In this document: piece after piece, positions 10,190 to 21,243 of the stretch | Layout: each line of letters begins with the position of its first letter | Position numbering within the stretch: position 1 is the first letter of the stretch | Origin: Lucinisca nassula | Taxonomy: Eukaryota; Mollusca; Bivalvia; Lucinida; Lucinidae | DNA: 64,000 nt | Assembly: GCA_963580285.1 (NCBI GenBank) | Contig: OY757023.1 | Location: 85,957,108-86,021,107, forward strand | Direction of reading: 5' to 3' | Position numbers and translations under genes: made by a program | Notes under the pieces: model-generated | What the model was told of the DNA's origin: nothing | What the model saw: the letters and a program-made list of their open reading frames with translations, nothing else | Databases searched by the model: none

Positions 10190-11675
10190 GTGCTCAGCTA
10201 TAGCAGACCAAAACAAACCAGCATGCACACCTGTCAAAATATAGCAGACCAAAACAAGCCTGCAAGCACACCTGTCCAAATGTAGCAGAACACAACAAGA
10301 CTGTGTGCACACCTGTCCAAATGTAGCAGCCAAAAACAAGCTTGTGTGCACACCTGTCCAAATATAGCATACCAAAACAAGCCCGTGTGCACACCTGTCC
10401 AAATATAGCAGACATAAAACACGCCTGTGTGCACACCTGTCCAAATATATAGCAGACCACAACAAGCCTGTGTGCACACCTGTCCAAATGAAGCAGCCAA
10501 AGACAAGCCTGCGTGAACACCTGTCCAAATATAGCAGATCAAAACAAGCCTGTGTGTACACCAGTTCAAATATAGCAGCCGCAAACAAGTCTGTGTGCAC
10601 ACCTGTCTAAATATAGCAGATCAAAACAAGCCTGTGTGTACACCAGTCCAAACCGGCCCCGATAGCTCAGTTGGTAGAGTGTCCGCTCCGGGGAACGGGA
10701 GGTCTCGGGTTCGATCCCGGGCCGCGACATACCAAAGTCGTTAAAAATGGTACTAGCTGCTCCTCGCTTGGCACTCAGATTTACGGGGTAGAGCTAGGAC
10801 TGGTTGATCCAGTGTCAGGATAATGTGACTGGGTGTGGTATCATGTAATGTGTCTGGGACATGATACTTCAGTGAGGCAGCACTATAAACGTGAGCAATG
10901 AGCTCCCTGTCGCAACCAGACACCGTCGTGATATGACTGAAAAATTGTTGAAAGCGACGTTAAACCCGAATTCACACACACACACACCAGTCCAAATATA
11001 GCAGCCAAAAACAAGTCTGTGTGCACTTCGTCCAAATATAGCAGACCAAAACAAGCCTGCATGCACATCTTTCCAAATATAGCAGACCAAAACAAGCCTG
11101 TGTGCACACCTGTCCAAATTAAGCAGACTAAAAAGCCTGCATGCACAACAGTCCAAAAATATAGCAGACCAAAACAAGCCTGCATGCACACATGTCCAAA
11201 TATAGCAGACCAAAGCAAGCCTCAGTGTGCATGGTGACACTTGTTCAAATATAGCAGACTAAAACAAGTCTGCATGCACACCTGTCCAAATGTAACAGAC
11301 CAAAACAAGCCTGCATACATGTCTGTCAAAATATAGCAAACCAAATCAAGTCTGCATGCACACCTGTCCAAATGATAGCAGACCAAAACAAGCCTGCATG
11401 CACGTCTGTCCAAATATATAGCAGATCAAAACCAGCCTGTTTGCACACCTGACCAAATATAGCAGACCAAAACAAGCCTGCATGCACATCTGTCCAAATA
11501 TATAGCAGACCAAAACAAGCCTAATAATTGTGCACACCAATCCAAATATAACAAACCAAAACAAGCCTGTGTGCACACCTATCCAAATATAGCAGACCAA
11601 AACAAGCCTGTGTGCAAACCAGTCCAAATATAGCACACCAAAACAAGCCTGCATGTATACACATGTCTAAATATT
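10190..11675. repeat. About 41-bp tandem array, split by a tRNA-derived SINE
   Basis: The unit is approximately CAAATATAGCAGACCAAAAC followed by AAGCCTGTGTGCACACCTGTC. About 25-30 copies flank a SINE at 10653-10983. The unit has no stop codon on the minus strand, so overlapping minus-strand frames stay open over 100 codons (for example GQVCTQACFGLLYL repeats). These frames are a by-product of the repeat, not genes. Confidence 0.93.
10653..10983 (+). mobile_element. tRNA-derived SINE (family V) with target duplication
   Basis: The 5' part (10656-10731) is tRNA-like, with A box TAGCTCAGTTGG and B box GGTTCGATCCC. A body of about 250 bp follows, then the tail GAAAGCGACGTTAAACCC and a (CA)n end. 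It is flanked by ACACCAGTCCAAA at 10640-10652 and 10984-10996, although the host array carries the same motif. A second copy, inverted, lies at 55954-56342. Confidence 0.9.
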
Positions 11676-12002
11676 GGGTCAACAGGCAGATATAGTATAT
11701 CTGTGCTCTGTCATTATCAGCCAGTCTATCTCACCATTTCACTATGGTTGGATGGGCTACTTGAAAAGCTGTCTGAGGTATAATTGTCTTAAAATCGGTT
11801 GACACATGACTGTCTCAATGAAGTTACTTATTTCTGTGGACAACTGCCAAAATATTATGGTATTCTTATTGAAAAATGCTGTACTTTATAACCTTTTCAA
11901 CTCATAAAATCAAAGCACTGACAGACTCATCAGGTGGGTCAATTGTCTCTGTAACATGGTCAGCTTTGTTAGACTGTTTTGTTTTTGTTTGTTTGTTTGA
12001 TT

Positions 12003-12261
12003 CAGGGATTTTCCTACCCTTCAGAATCAGGGTCCAGGGGCCGCTGGGTTTGGGAAAAACAGCTCGCTAATATTTATAGTTGGGAATTTAAATCAGCTGT
12101 AACTTTGTCAATTTTGGTTCAATTTTCATGAAATTTTTATCAAAATGTAGCACAACATTAGAAATTGGGAAATTTTTTATAAAATTTGGGAATATCTGTC
12201 TCGAAATTGGGAAAAATAGGGGCCGATTACCGGTCCCAAAATTGCACTAGGAAAATCACTG
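12003..12261. mobile_element. hAT-like MITE nested in a SINE
   Basis: Ends CAGGGATTTTCCTA and (inverted) CAGTGATTTTCCTA, a 14-bp terminal repeat of hAT type. It interrupts a family A SINE whose tail (GTTTGTTTGATT) stays at 11991-12002 and whose body resumes at 12262. TGATT flanks both sides; a full 8-bp duplication is not exact. Confidence 0.65.
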
Positions 12262-12391
12262 TGATTTGATGTTTACCTTCCCCGTCAACACTATATAGGT
12301 CATTTTGGAGACGTTGCTTCCAATTTTGTGGGACTTTTACCGGGCATTGAGGTGAAAGACATCTCAAGCCCTGTCGCCCAATGAAACCAAT
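12262..12391 (-). mobile_element. SINE family A, truncated
   Basis: Contains CCCCGTCAACACTATATAGG to CGCCCAATGAAACCAATG; the head half is missing. Together with 11985-12002 it forms one interrupted copy. Confidence 0.85.
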
Positions 12392-12620
12392 GCTAGTGGA
12401 CTCTTCCATTGCTATATCTTAGACAAGTCCATTTGTCATATAAGGGGTGCCAAGACTATTTTTTCCTTCTATATTCTATATATTTCATGGAACATTCTGT
12501 TAGCAAATAGTGCAGGCCCTGATCAGACGCCGCATTCTGTGGCGTCTGATCTGGGCCTGCACTGTTTGCCAAAATACCACTTTAGAACCTCACCCCCCCC
12601 CCCCCCCACCATACAATGAG
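12392..12620. mobile_element. TTAA-MITE type 3
   Basis: Right TTAA at 12621-12624 preceded by CCATACAATGAG, the complement of the type 3 left end (CATTGTATGG). Central palindrome GATCAGACGCCGCATTCTG near 12519-12550. A (C)n run at about 12593-12608 lies near its end. The left end was lost to the adjoining SINE. Confidence 0.82.
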
Positions 12621-12894
12621 TTAACATGATGTAGTAGATATGGGATTCTTGGCGTATATGGTTAACTAGACATGTTCTGAGCAAATTACCCAAACTAAAT
12701 CAATATTACAGAAGGCATTAAAATACAAGCTGCCTGCTGGAGTCAGTTCAATAAAGAACATCAGACATATCCCACAATTCAGTCCAGGTCAAAATTTCAG
12801 GGTGAAGCTTAAGCTAGCAGGTCAGCCATATTCAGTCAAGCTCCCATAATCTTCCAAGCTCCGGGGGGGGGGGGGGGGGGGGGGGTCCCTTTAA

Positions 12895-13201
12895 GCCCCT
12901 GCCCATAGGCTTGAAGAAATATATTGGCTGCATGATGCTTCCACGCAGAGCTGAATCGGGCCCGCACACTAGTACTGGTAAACCGCTTAGAGGATCTAAC
13001 CCTGTCCAGGAACCCCGGTGCGAGGCGGACCGTCCATGCTAATAAACCCTATTGGTTTCATTGGGCGACAGAGCTTGAGATGTCATTTCATCTCAATGTC
13101 GGGTAAAAGTCCCACAAAATTGGAAGCAACGTCTCCAAAATGATCTTTACAGTGTTGACGGGGACGTTTAACCTCAAATCAAACAAAACAAACAAATCCC
13201 A
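12895..13201 (+). mobile_element. SINE family A
   Basis: Head CCATAGGCTTGAAGAAATAT to tail CAAATCAAACAAAACAAACA. Flanked by GGGTCCCTTTAA/GGGTCCCTTAA. A (G)n run of about 22 lies just upstream (12863-12885). Confidence 0.9.
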
Positions 13202-13303
13202 GGGTCCCTTAATTTGTGCATATGCTGGCAAGGCTGCACATGTCAGCAGCTGGTTCCTACAAATATATTCTACAATGAATATGACCACCTCCACCCTACC
13301 CAC

Positions 13304-14676
13304 CAGGGCTCGAGAAAATGCCGGTTTTCCGGTTCTGGACCGAATTTGGCCTCCATAAACCGATTTTGACTTCAGAAGAAGATCAAAAAATCGGTCCGTA
13401 ACTCTATAACATTTTTAAAAAATCGGTTCGAAAATTTTCGCTAAATCATAATGTTGTAAAAACAAACTGACCGTTTGCCACTGATAATCCAAGCATGTAT
13501 ACAAAACGCCTGCAGCACAAGGTTTTAGACCGGTTCATTATCTAACTAGGTGAAAATTGGACAAGTCCACGTCGGGTTCTGTGATCTTATTGCAGCGCAA
13601 TTTGACCTCTGTGTCAAAATTATTAATCCGTGAAAACTGGCCTGAGGCGTTATCGGCAAGCTGGCAAGGTGAGAAAATAAGGTCAATAAATGCAGGACAT
13701 ACGCTAGTTTGTTTAGACAAGTCATTAATTTATGGCTTACTAAAGAACCGGTATTTGAATATTTTTTTTTCACAGGGCGCAATTTTCAATACACACCTGT
13801 CATGTCTGAACATTGCGTGTTATGCCTTCGAGGGAAAATGCCTTATTTCATCCATTCTAAACGATATTTTTATTTAAGAATACGCTCCATTGAAACCAAT
13901 AACATAAACCACGTCATTTGTTGACAAAGCGATTTGTGTCAGGCTTGTGTAATCGTGAAATATGTATTTATATTCTTTTAAACACGGTTCGGCCATGTAA
14001 GACTTTCAGTGACTCTCGTTCGGCCATGTTTTGTTTCGAGAGTAAAGAAATGTTTTTCGATTTTTTAACCCGTTCAAAACGATTATTTTTAGAAATACGC
14101 TCTATTTGAAATCAATCACTTAAAACAGGTGTGTGGGTTACGTCCTTGACTGCATTTATGTGTATTGTGTAAACGGAAACCGTATGACGTCATTTTCCGA
14201 CCACGTGGCTGCACGTGGTCGCCATTTGTAAACAAAGCAATTTGGGCAAAATAAAATGCGTGAAATAAGAGAAATATTTTAAAGGTTTTAAAAAGGGGGA
14301 AAAATATAGTGATCATCGAACTGGTCTTATACTGCCCCACGTCGGTTGTTTCCCTTTAGCTGTCTTCAGTTTCTGAGTGACCCGGATATTGGGAAAATGA
14401 AAGTAGAAGAAATCTGGCGTAGAAAATGAAAGTAGATCTATGAAATCTGAACGTTGTGTGCAATAATTGCTGTTTATAATCGAGATACTGGTGCTCATAT
14501 CCGTTGACAAGTGTAAGAGCAACATGGGTATGTCATTCGTTAAGCTAATAACACATTTTGAAATTGAAAATCGTCAATTGAGTTTACGGAAATTACCGAA
14601 ACCGATCGGCAATTTCCGTAATTTTTTGGCGAAATCTGGCTGGACCGATTTGGATTCTTCAGTTTCTCGAGCCCTG
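13304..14676. mobile_element. hAT-like non-autonomous element, 1373 bp
   Basis: 14-bp terminal inverted repeats CAGGGCTCGAGAAA at both ends and a perfect 8-bp target duplication CTACCCAC (13296-13303 and 14677-14684), the classic hAT signature. The interior has no recognisable transposase. It contains an imperfect internal repeat (AATACGCTCCATTGAAACCA near 13878 and AATACGCTCTATTTGAAATC near 14094). The parent element must supply transposase. Confidence 0.92.
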
Positions 14677-14909
14677 CTACCCACTATAGCATAATTGGGG
14701 GGTAGGTTTTATTACAAGCCTATTTTAATTCATGTATATGAGATTCTCATAAATCGGAGGCGGCAAGCAGTGAAGGTGATAAACAAAAGCTGTCACTATA
14801 AGTGAGCAATGCCCCTGTGGGAGCCAATTTGAGGAAAGGGCTGTAACTCCTTCGAAAATGATAGGACCAACGTGAAAATTGTGTATGGCATCCCTTCACC
14901 TCACAAGGA

Positions 14910-15054
14910 ATGCATGTGCAAAGGCATCTGATCAGGGCCGCCAGTGTTTGCTGAAAGTTCAGTCATTTTCCAAATAAGTTTTGATGAAAACACAACCCCA
15001 CTCGACTTAAGTTTGAAATGGACTCCAGGAAGATTCCATCTGGTACAAAAAGGG
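14910..15054. mobile_element. TTAA-MITE type 2, 5' truncated
   Basis: Right TTAA at 15055-15058 after GGTACAAAAAGGG. Only the right part of the family is present. Confidence 0.75.
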
Positions 15055-15109
15055 TTAAAGATGGATCCCGAAATAACATAGTGATCCTAAGTATTAAAAC
15101 GGGGCAGAT

Positions 15110-15195
15110 AGGCCTAAGCAAACAGTGCAGGCTCTGGCAGATCAGACTTGTCCTACAGGAGCAGTCTGATCTGGGTCTACACTGTTTTAATCCCA
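15110..15195. repeat. Isolated hairpin core without MITE ends
   Basis: AAGCAAACAGTGCAGGCTCT ... ATCTGGGTCTACACTGTTTT, an imperfect palindrome with inner stem GATCAGACTTGTCC / GGAGCAGTCTGATC. It carries the core shared by the TTAA-MITEs but not their flanks. Confidence 0.7.
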
Positions 15196-15735
15196 TCCCG
15201 TCTCCACCTTTTGGACTCTGTGCTGGATCGTGAAACAAATTTGTTAAAAAAAATTTAGGATAATTACAACAAGTCCTCAAGGTGTCAGATATTTTAGGAT
15301 TTTTGAGGCATCAGGGCTGGAAAATACAGCTTGTCTGCACGCCATGACCAGTACATATTTTCTGTAGTTCACTTGAAATTTATCAAAGCAGGATGAGTCA
15401 AATTTTGAAGAATTTCCAGCCCTGCGGCCTACATTATCAACAACTAAGGTCATATGGAGATGGCCTGATGGAATCTGTGAAGTTGAACAATCCGAAAGAC
15501 TGCAGTAGCCCAAAATCAAACCCGAGAACTACGCAAGATTTAACGTGGGGAGGGGGGACTACATGACATACATCTTTCAAGTTATACAAGTTGTGTTATG
15601 TAGCTGGACATTGCTAGCAACCCATGTATACTTTCAAGGCCATTATTACTGATAAAGTGGCCATCACTGTTGATAAAGCAGGTTTCCAAATACACCACCT
15701 CGATCTTGTGGGATGCAATGGCCGAACCATGTTAA
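15196..15735. other. Intron sequence, nothing recognised
   Basis: No repeat or exon signal supported. Confidence 0.4.
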
Positions 15736-15739
15736 TTAA

Positions 15740-15959
15740 CCCATTTAGTACCGGAAACCCCAAAACAGGTAGTTGGCAAACAGTGCAGGCCCAGATCAGA
15801 CACTGCAGAATGCGGTGTCTGATCAGGGCCTCCACTGTTTGGAAAAAGTCCAGTCATTTTCCAAATCAATTTTGAAGAAAACACAACCTGACACCCCTAA
15901 ATTTTGAAATAATCTCCTGCTATATATAAGGCGGAAGATTCCATTTGGTACAAAAAGGG
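15740..15959. mobile_element. TTAA-MITE type 2
   Basis: Left TTAA at 15736-15739; the right site has mutated to TATA. Ends CCCATTTAGTACC and GGTACAAAAAGGG. Central palindrome GATCAGACACTGCAGAATGC near 15795-15825. Confidence 0.88.
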
Positions 15960-16229
15960 TATATCTGGATCTACATGTAAACGTTGGACAGAATATACAA
16001 ATTAGTGCAAATAGAGCCAAAATGTACCACAATAAAAATAAATCTGATTTTTTTTCATTCAGAAAACATGAGAAAAATTTCTTACTTTCACAAAAAATAT
16101 GGTAGGGTCACAAATATTTTTTTTTTAATTTGGCCTTATGACAGTGACACGATTTACTGCCTGGTGACTGACCAGTCATGTTTACACATCAACTATACAT
16201 AGACATATTTGGCAATAGACCATAGACCA

Positions 16230-16300
16230 TAAACCTTGTAAGAATCGAAACACTGACCACACTGGTGGGTCGACGAGTGCCACTGAGTATAGGCTATAAC
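16230..16300. repeat. Dispersed short repeat ATCRAARCACTGA...GGTGGGTCGAC
   Basis: A short conserved block that also occurs near 11909, 19835 and 44088, with weaker copies near 39890, 46229 and 54025. Its family is not recognised. Confidence 0.5.
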
Positions 16301-16390
16301 ATGTTCCTGAATGTAGAATGGCCTCAAATCAAAGCTGAGGGCAGTCTTTTCCTGAGGGCAGTCATTCGTACTCGGAGACATCTCCTAAAC

Positions 16391-16874
16391 CCTTCTTTTG
16401 CTGAATATTCAGTTTAGCCACACCCATTTCTGACTTTGAACCAATCAGATTACTTCATGTAATTTATTTATACAAATTCATAAACTGAATATCAAACAGT
16501 GTAGATCCTGAAGCCATCTGATCTGGATCTACACTGTTTCCAAAGAAAAGGGTTGTTATTTGTTTGTTTGATCTTAGGTCTAACGTCCCAATCAACACTG
16601 TAAAGGTCATTTTGGAGACACCGCTTCCAATTTTGTGGGACTTTTACCCGACATTGAGATGAAATGACATCTTAATCCCTGCCGCCAGGGTTTATAAGCA
16701 TGGACGGTCCAACTCACACCGCTTTGCCTGGGCAGGCTTAGATCCTCTAAGTGGTTTACCAGTACTCATGTGTGGGTCTGTTTCTGCTCTGCATGGAAGC
16801 ATCATGTAGCCCATCTATTTCTTCAAGCCCTGATGGGTTGGGGCCAGAAAAGGGTTGTCGTGAACAGCAAGATA
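16391..16874. mobile_element. TTAA-MITE type 1 split by a SINE
   Basis: Left end CCCTTCTTTTGCTGAATATT, right end CGTGAACAGCAAGATAAG. The hairpin arm at 16497-16545 has partly collapsed. The SINE at 16557-16845 interrupts it. Confidence 0.82.
16557..16845 (-). mobile_element. SINE family A nested in a MITE
   Basis: Perfect 13-bp duplication AGAAAAGGGTTGT at 16544-16556 and 16846-16858, both within the type 1 MITE sequence. Confidence 0.93.
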
Positions 16875-16887
16875 AGCCTCTGTTGTG

Positions 16888-17020
16888 TAAAGGATATTTG
16901 CTACTTGCCTCGCAAATCAGGGGTCGTGAGATCGATTCTGGACTTATCCAGACTTTTGGATGAGTCCTTAAAACCGAGGTCCCGTCTCCATAATTATGAT
17001 CTACGTAAAACACTCACACA
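16888..17020 (+). mobile_element. tRNA-derived SINE (family D)
   Basis: Contains CTACTTGCCTCGCAAATCAG, a B-box-like GAGATCGATTCTGG, then CAGACTTTTGGATGAGTCC and GAGGTCCCGTCTCC. Related to 63919-64000 (head) and 30804-30902 (tail). Confidence 0.7.
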
Positions 17021-17116
17021 AAAATTTGAGCTGGGGTATATGTACTGCTATTTTGGTAAATTAAGCTGAGGCATTATCCTTTTTCAAAAACATGTATAAT
17101 AATACACATGTATGTT

Positions 17117-17370
17117 GTCATACCAAATGGGCGATTTTGGTACTTATCGCCTATGCGAGCAGCGAAGGTTCAGGCGAGCCTGCGCATCCGCGCAGTCTCG
17201 CCAGAACCTTCGCTGCTCGCTCATACAAGCAGTGAATCAAGAGGAACCTTCAGACAGAAAGCCATATCCCTGGCCCCTCTGAATGGCTGGGCATACGCAG
17301 ATAAAATTTGTCAAGACGGAATGCTCGAAGACACAAATTCGCTTGTCGGGGCTCAAATGAAAACTAGCCT
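17117..17370. mobile_element. Fold-back element, GCGAGCAGCGAAGGTTC hairpin
   Basis: A strong hairpin (GCGAGCAGCGAAGGTTCAGG and complement, 17154-17222) followed by about 150 bp ending CGCTTGTCGGGGCT. An inverted, near-identical copy is at 59175-59402, which sets the family limits. Confidence 0.82.
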
Positions 17371-17474
17371 CATCTAAACTTTAGACCTACAATGCAAAGC
17401 TTTTGTACCTGGAAACCCCAAAAGGGGATACTGAGGAACAGTGCAGATCCAGATCAGATGGCAACACAACCTGT

Positions 17475-17764
17475 TTGTTTGATTTGAGGTTTAACATCCC
17501 CGTCAACACTATTGAGGTCATTTTTGAGACGAAGCTTCCAATTTTGTGGGACTTTTACCCGACACTGAGATGAAATGACATTTCAATCCTTGCTGCACAA
17601 TGAAACAAATTGGGTTTATATGCATGCATGGATGGTTCGAACTGCACCACTGCTTAGACCTTCATAGTGGTTTACCAGTACTCTAGTGCAGTTGGTTTCA
17701 GCTCTGCGCGGAACCACCATGCAGCCCAATCTATTTCTCCAAGCCCTGATGGGTGGGGAGACAA
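17475..17764 (-). mobile_element. SINE family A nested in a MITE
   Basis: Flanked by GCAACACAACCTGT (17461-17474) and GCAACGCAACCTGT (17765-17778), a 14-bp duplication with one change. Confidence 0.92.
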
Positions 17765-17824
17765 GCAACGCAACCTGTCCGAGTGTCGCCCCAAAATTTA
17801 GAAATGGCCTCCTACTATATATAT

Positions 17825-19275
17825 CAAGGTTGGTTGGTAAATACCGGTGGTGGGAACTCCCACTGGTATTTACCGGTAATTACCGTCCTGGGAAATACTA
17901 CAAATTTCAGCAAAAGTGGGAAATACTGGGAAATAGTGGGAAATATGATTTTTGTTTAGTTATTTCATAGAAAAACACTATTAATATTCATGTAATTTAA
18001 TGGAAATAATCAACAGTGAGCTATTTTGCAATATCATACCTGTGATACCTCCCTCATCAAAAGGGAGACTCCCTCATTTTGATGCTAATTTTGCACAATT
18101 AATGCTTAATTTTAGTATAATTTTGGAGTCTCCCTCATTTGAACTGAGAATTTACCTATATATTCTTTACATCTCCCTCATCGCAATGGCAAATATCCCT
18201 CATACAGTTAAAAAAAATTATCACAGATATTCAATATGCCGACCCATACATGTATGTCAAAGTCTGCTTTTACTCAAAACTCTGCTTTTACTCGACCAAA
18301 CACAAGCATAAATATAAAATGATATGTAAAGTGCAGAAAGTTATTGAAAATCACTCATATGCTTACGATGAAATACCATAATGATTACAATATTTGGGAC
18401 AGGCATGCCTGGGAAAACAGTGCAGACCCAGATCAGAATCACTTAGCTACTTCAAGAGAGTTTGCCATTGGATCAAACTACAGTCATGTTTTGCATGCTT
18501 TAGTGTATCACTAAACCACCAGGTTCATTTTTTTTTTTTTTTCGATTTACAACAACTCTTTGGCTGTTTGAAGTTTAAGGATGTTTACACTAGAAAAAAA
18601 GGCGTCAAGTAATCATACTCCTAATGCTAAAAGGTGTGATAATTTAATTGTTTGTTTGAGTCAGGTATTAAAACAACACAGTTAATTTAAGCATGAAAGG
18701 TGTCTTTAATTATCTACAGTTATTCACCTAAGTATTACAATTACATAGGTGTATATCTGTAGATAATTAAAGTATTACAAGTATTACAATTACATGTACA
18801 TGTATTTACAAGTCAAGGGAAATAGCTGAAAGTTAAAAACTTATATTTTAGAATCACATTTGAAAAGAAATTATATACATTCTATATGTAGGCAAGGGAC
18901 TTTACAAGTAGCTCTCTCAAGTTATTCAATATAAAAAGGGCTGAAAAATTCTTCAAAATTTCACTTGTCCTACATGACTAAGTGCATGTAAACTTTGGTA
19001 AATGTCATAAGGACTAGACAAACTTTTTATTTGTCCTTCAATTTTTTTTCTGTAAGTGCAAGCAGACAAGTGGAATTTTCAAGCCCTGCATGATTGCTTT
19101 CAAGTACATGAAATAGCTAGGTAGTTTGGGTATATTAAGCAGTCTCAGTTGGCACCACCTATGTAAATATTTATTTCCCAGTATTTCCCGGGAATTCCCT
19201 GTATTTCCTGGGAATTCCCTGTATTTCCCGCCGTCCAGGGAAATATGAGTATTTCCCGCTTTTTTGCCAACCTTG
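17825..19275. mobile_element. hAT-like non-autonomous element, 1451 bp
   Basis: Ends CAAGGTTGG and CCAACCTTG with 8-bp flanks ATATATAT on both sides (17817-17824, 19276-19283). The first bases fit the YARNG start of hAT termini. Subterminal regions are rich in GGGAAATACTGGGAAATA-type motifs in inverted orientation. It contains a palindrome at about 18705-18772 (TAATTATCTACAG / CTGTAGATAATTA). No transposase was recognised. The AT-only duplication makes the 8-bp length less certain. Confidence 0.72.
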
Positions 19276-19310
19276 ATATATATAGAGGTTCAAAATGGAT
19301 TAGCCCTCAG

Positions 19311-20480
19311 AGTAGTTTCCCCATACAGGGATCTCACTCGGATTTTGAAAACTGGATTGAAATAGTCGGTTTTCTATTAAGACTTTCTAAAAAGTGGAAG
19401 TGAGAAATAAAAAATTTGAGTAAATCACTCCAAATTTGGAATCATTGAATGTGGCAAACAACAAAAGGGATACAAACAGTGCAGGCCCATTGCATGACTT
19501 TGTAAATCTCAAGTTTTATAAAAGCAGGAACAAGGTCCTTTTTATCATGCTTACATCTGCACAGCAATCAATAAAATTAAGTCGGTCAGAGGTGCATCAA
19601 GGGATTTAAAAGTTGGACTACATGAACATTGAGTAGGTAATCCATTTTTTTCAGACCTCTCTCACATTGGCAATGGAAAGAATCCTTAGCTCAAGGCTAT
19701 TTGCCTCAGTTCTGTTTGACGCCTGCGTTATGCAGCATGCACAACACCTACATTGAAATTGAAATATATTCTCATGAAACTTAATGTTTTGGATATCTGT
19801 TTGTATCACCTTGGTGATGCAATTCCAACATGAATCAAAGCACTGAGAGTACTGCTGGGTCGACTGTCTGTGGGTGTAGTTAGGAAAATGGGCCTGAGCG
19901 TAGACTGTTTCGTAACCCTTAAACTCCTTTACTGAAAGCAAACCGTGTAGACCATGATCAGATGCTGCATTTTTCGGTGCCTGACCTTAAATCCCTATAC
20001 TCTAAGCAAACAGTGATGATCCGGATCAGACGCCACATTCTGCGGTGTCTGATCTGGGTCTACACTGTTTGCCTAGCCCAACCCTGGTGATGATTCCAGC
20101 CCAGATTTTACAGTTAACCTTTAACGTAAACACGCTGACCTCACTGCGATAAAATTCTATTAATAATCTGCGTGGATTCCTACAAATCAGTGATAGTCAC
20201 GTGGACTCCAGCACTAATAGAGGTTTTGTCCATTAAACCTTTGGGTCGATTGATAAACAATCAACCCAAAAATACTTGACCTGCAGCTCCATACAACTGG
20301 CTGAGAACACTCTTTTTTGGAAAACGGAGCCCTGAACTTTTTGTGTACTGTGTTGGTCCTGAACAGATGTCGCGTTCTGCAGTGGCTGATCTGGGGTGGG
20401 CACGGTTTGTTCATTACCTGATTTAGGGTTTCCAGTACACAATTTAATGGGGTCCATACATACAGGGGTCGTTGAGTCGA
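19311..20480. other. Intron sequence with isolated hairpins
   Basis: Contains the short dispersed repeat near 19835 (ATCAAAGCACTGAG, TGGGTCGACTGTC) and an imperfect hairpin core at 19995-20075 (CAGTGATGATCCGGATCAGA / GATCTGGGTCTACACTGTTT). Also a diverged hairpin MITE fragment near 20335-20440. No coding exon recognised. Confidence 0.5.
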
Positions 20481-20486
20481 CATTAA

Positions 20487-20691
20487 CCCTTGTCCTGCTG
20501 ATCCCGGATATGCTTTATCTTTGAAACAATGTAGATCCAGATCAGATGGCTTCTGAAGAAGCCATCTGATCAGGATCTACATTGTTTGCCATTCAGATTA
20601 TGAATTTGTTGCAATAATTTGCATCAAGTAATCTGATTGGTTGATAATTGGTAGTGGGTGTGGCATATATAAATATTCAGCAGGACAAGGG
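20487..20691. mobile_element. TTAA-MITE type 1, complete
   Basis: TTAA at 20483-20486 and 20692-20695; ends CCCTTGTCCTGCTGA and (inverted) CCCTTGTCCTGCTGAA. Central palindrome GATGGCTTCTGAAGAAGCCATC near 20540-20562 (22-bp motif, written from position). The DIRS element starts 3 bp after its right TTAA. Confidence 0.93.
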
Positions 20692-20735
20692 TTAACATTG
20701 AGTTTTTAAAAGTAAAACTTATTTTAACTAGGATA

Positions 20736-20893
20736 CCCACCTCAGGCTTAATGACTGCATTTCCCTTATTCCCCGCAAAGAAATTTATGGTTCGTTCTGT
20801 ATGTTTCGGTACTTCGTAGAACCGGTACCGGTAATTACCCAGTGACAAAAGCGCGGGAAAGCGCCCGAGAATCACGGATTAATCAGAATTCCC
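20736..20893. repeat. DIRS left inverted terminal repeat
   Basis: Runs from GATACCCACCTCAGGC to AATCAGAATTCCCTT and pairs with 26706-26865 in inverse orientation. Nearly identical to its partner over the whole length, which suggests a recent insertion. Confidence 0.9.
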
Positions 20894-20934
20894 TTGCCCT
20901 CTAGATGGAGGGGTTAGGGAGGTGGGCCATCTGC

Positions 20935-21029
20935 CTTAAGCCTGAGGTGGGTATCCTAGTTAAAATAAGTTTTACTTTTAAAAACTCAATTTTAACTGTC
21001 GTCTACCCACCTCAGGCTTAATGACTGCA
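20935..21029. repeat. DIRS internal complementary region
   Basis: Contains, back to back, the complement of the left external extension and of the right external extension. In the DIRS model this region templates joining of the two ends to make the circular intermediate. Both halves are intact by eye. Confidence 0.85.
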
Positions 21030-21243
21030 GAATTAGCCTTGGCGGGATGGAATCTCCAACCACATACAGAACGATCCTTTATTCCAGGGATAAATCCTGT
21101 AGAAACTTAGGATTCTAAAAAGATAAACAATGGAAATTGAGGAAGAAAACTAAATTTCCACCATTTCTATCCCTGGAACATCACTATCAGCTCCAAGTAC
21201 CTTTTGAATGTGTCTTGCAAGGCCTCGGAAGATAGTCTCCAGA

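Larger units (their letters stand above)
17405..19310. mobile_element. TTAA-MITE type 2 broken by a SINE and a hAT-like element
   Basis: Fragments TTTGTACCTGGAAACCCCAA (17402-), CCTGTCCGAGTGTCGCCCCA (17774-17824) and AGAGGTTCAAAATGGATTAG (19284-) are one MITE with insertions at 17475-17764 and 17825-19275. Confidence 0.7.

Noticed and set aside
10656..10731. Functional tRNA gene
   Set aside because: A and B boxes are present, but the acceptor stem is poor and the sequence continues into a SINE body with tail and target duplication.
10142..11654. Cys/Leu-rich membrane-like proteins
   Set aside because: These come from the 41-bp array, which is open in several minus-strand frames by composition.
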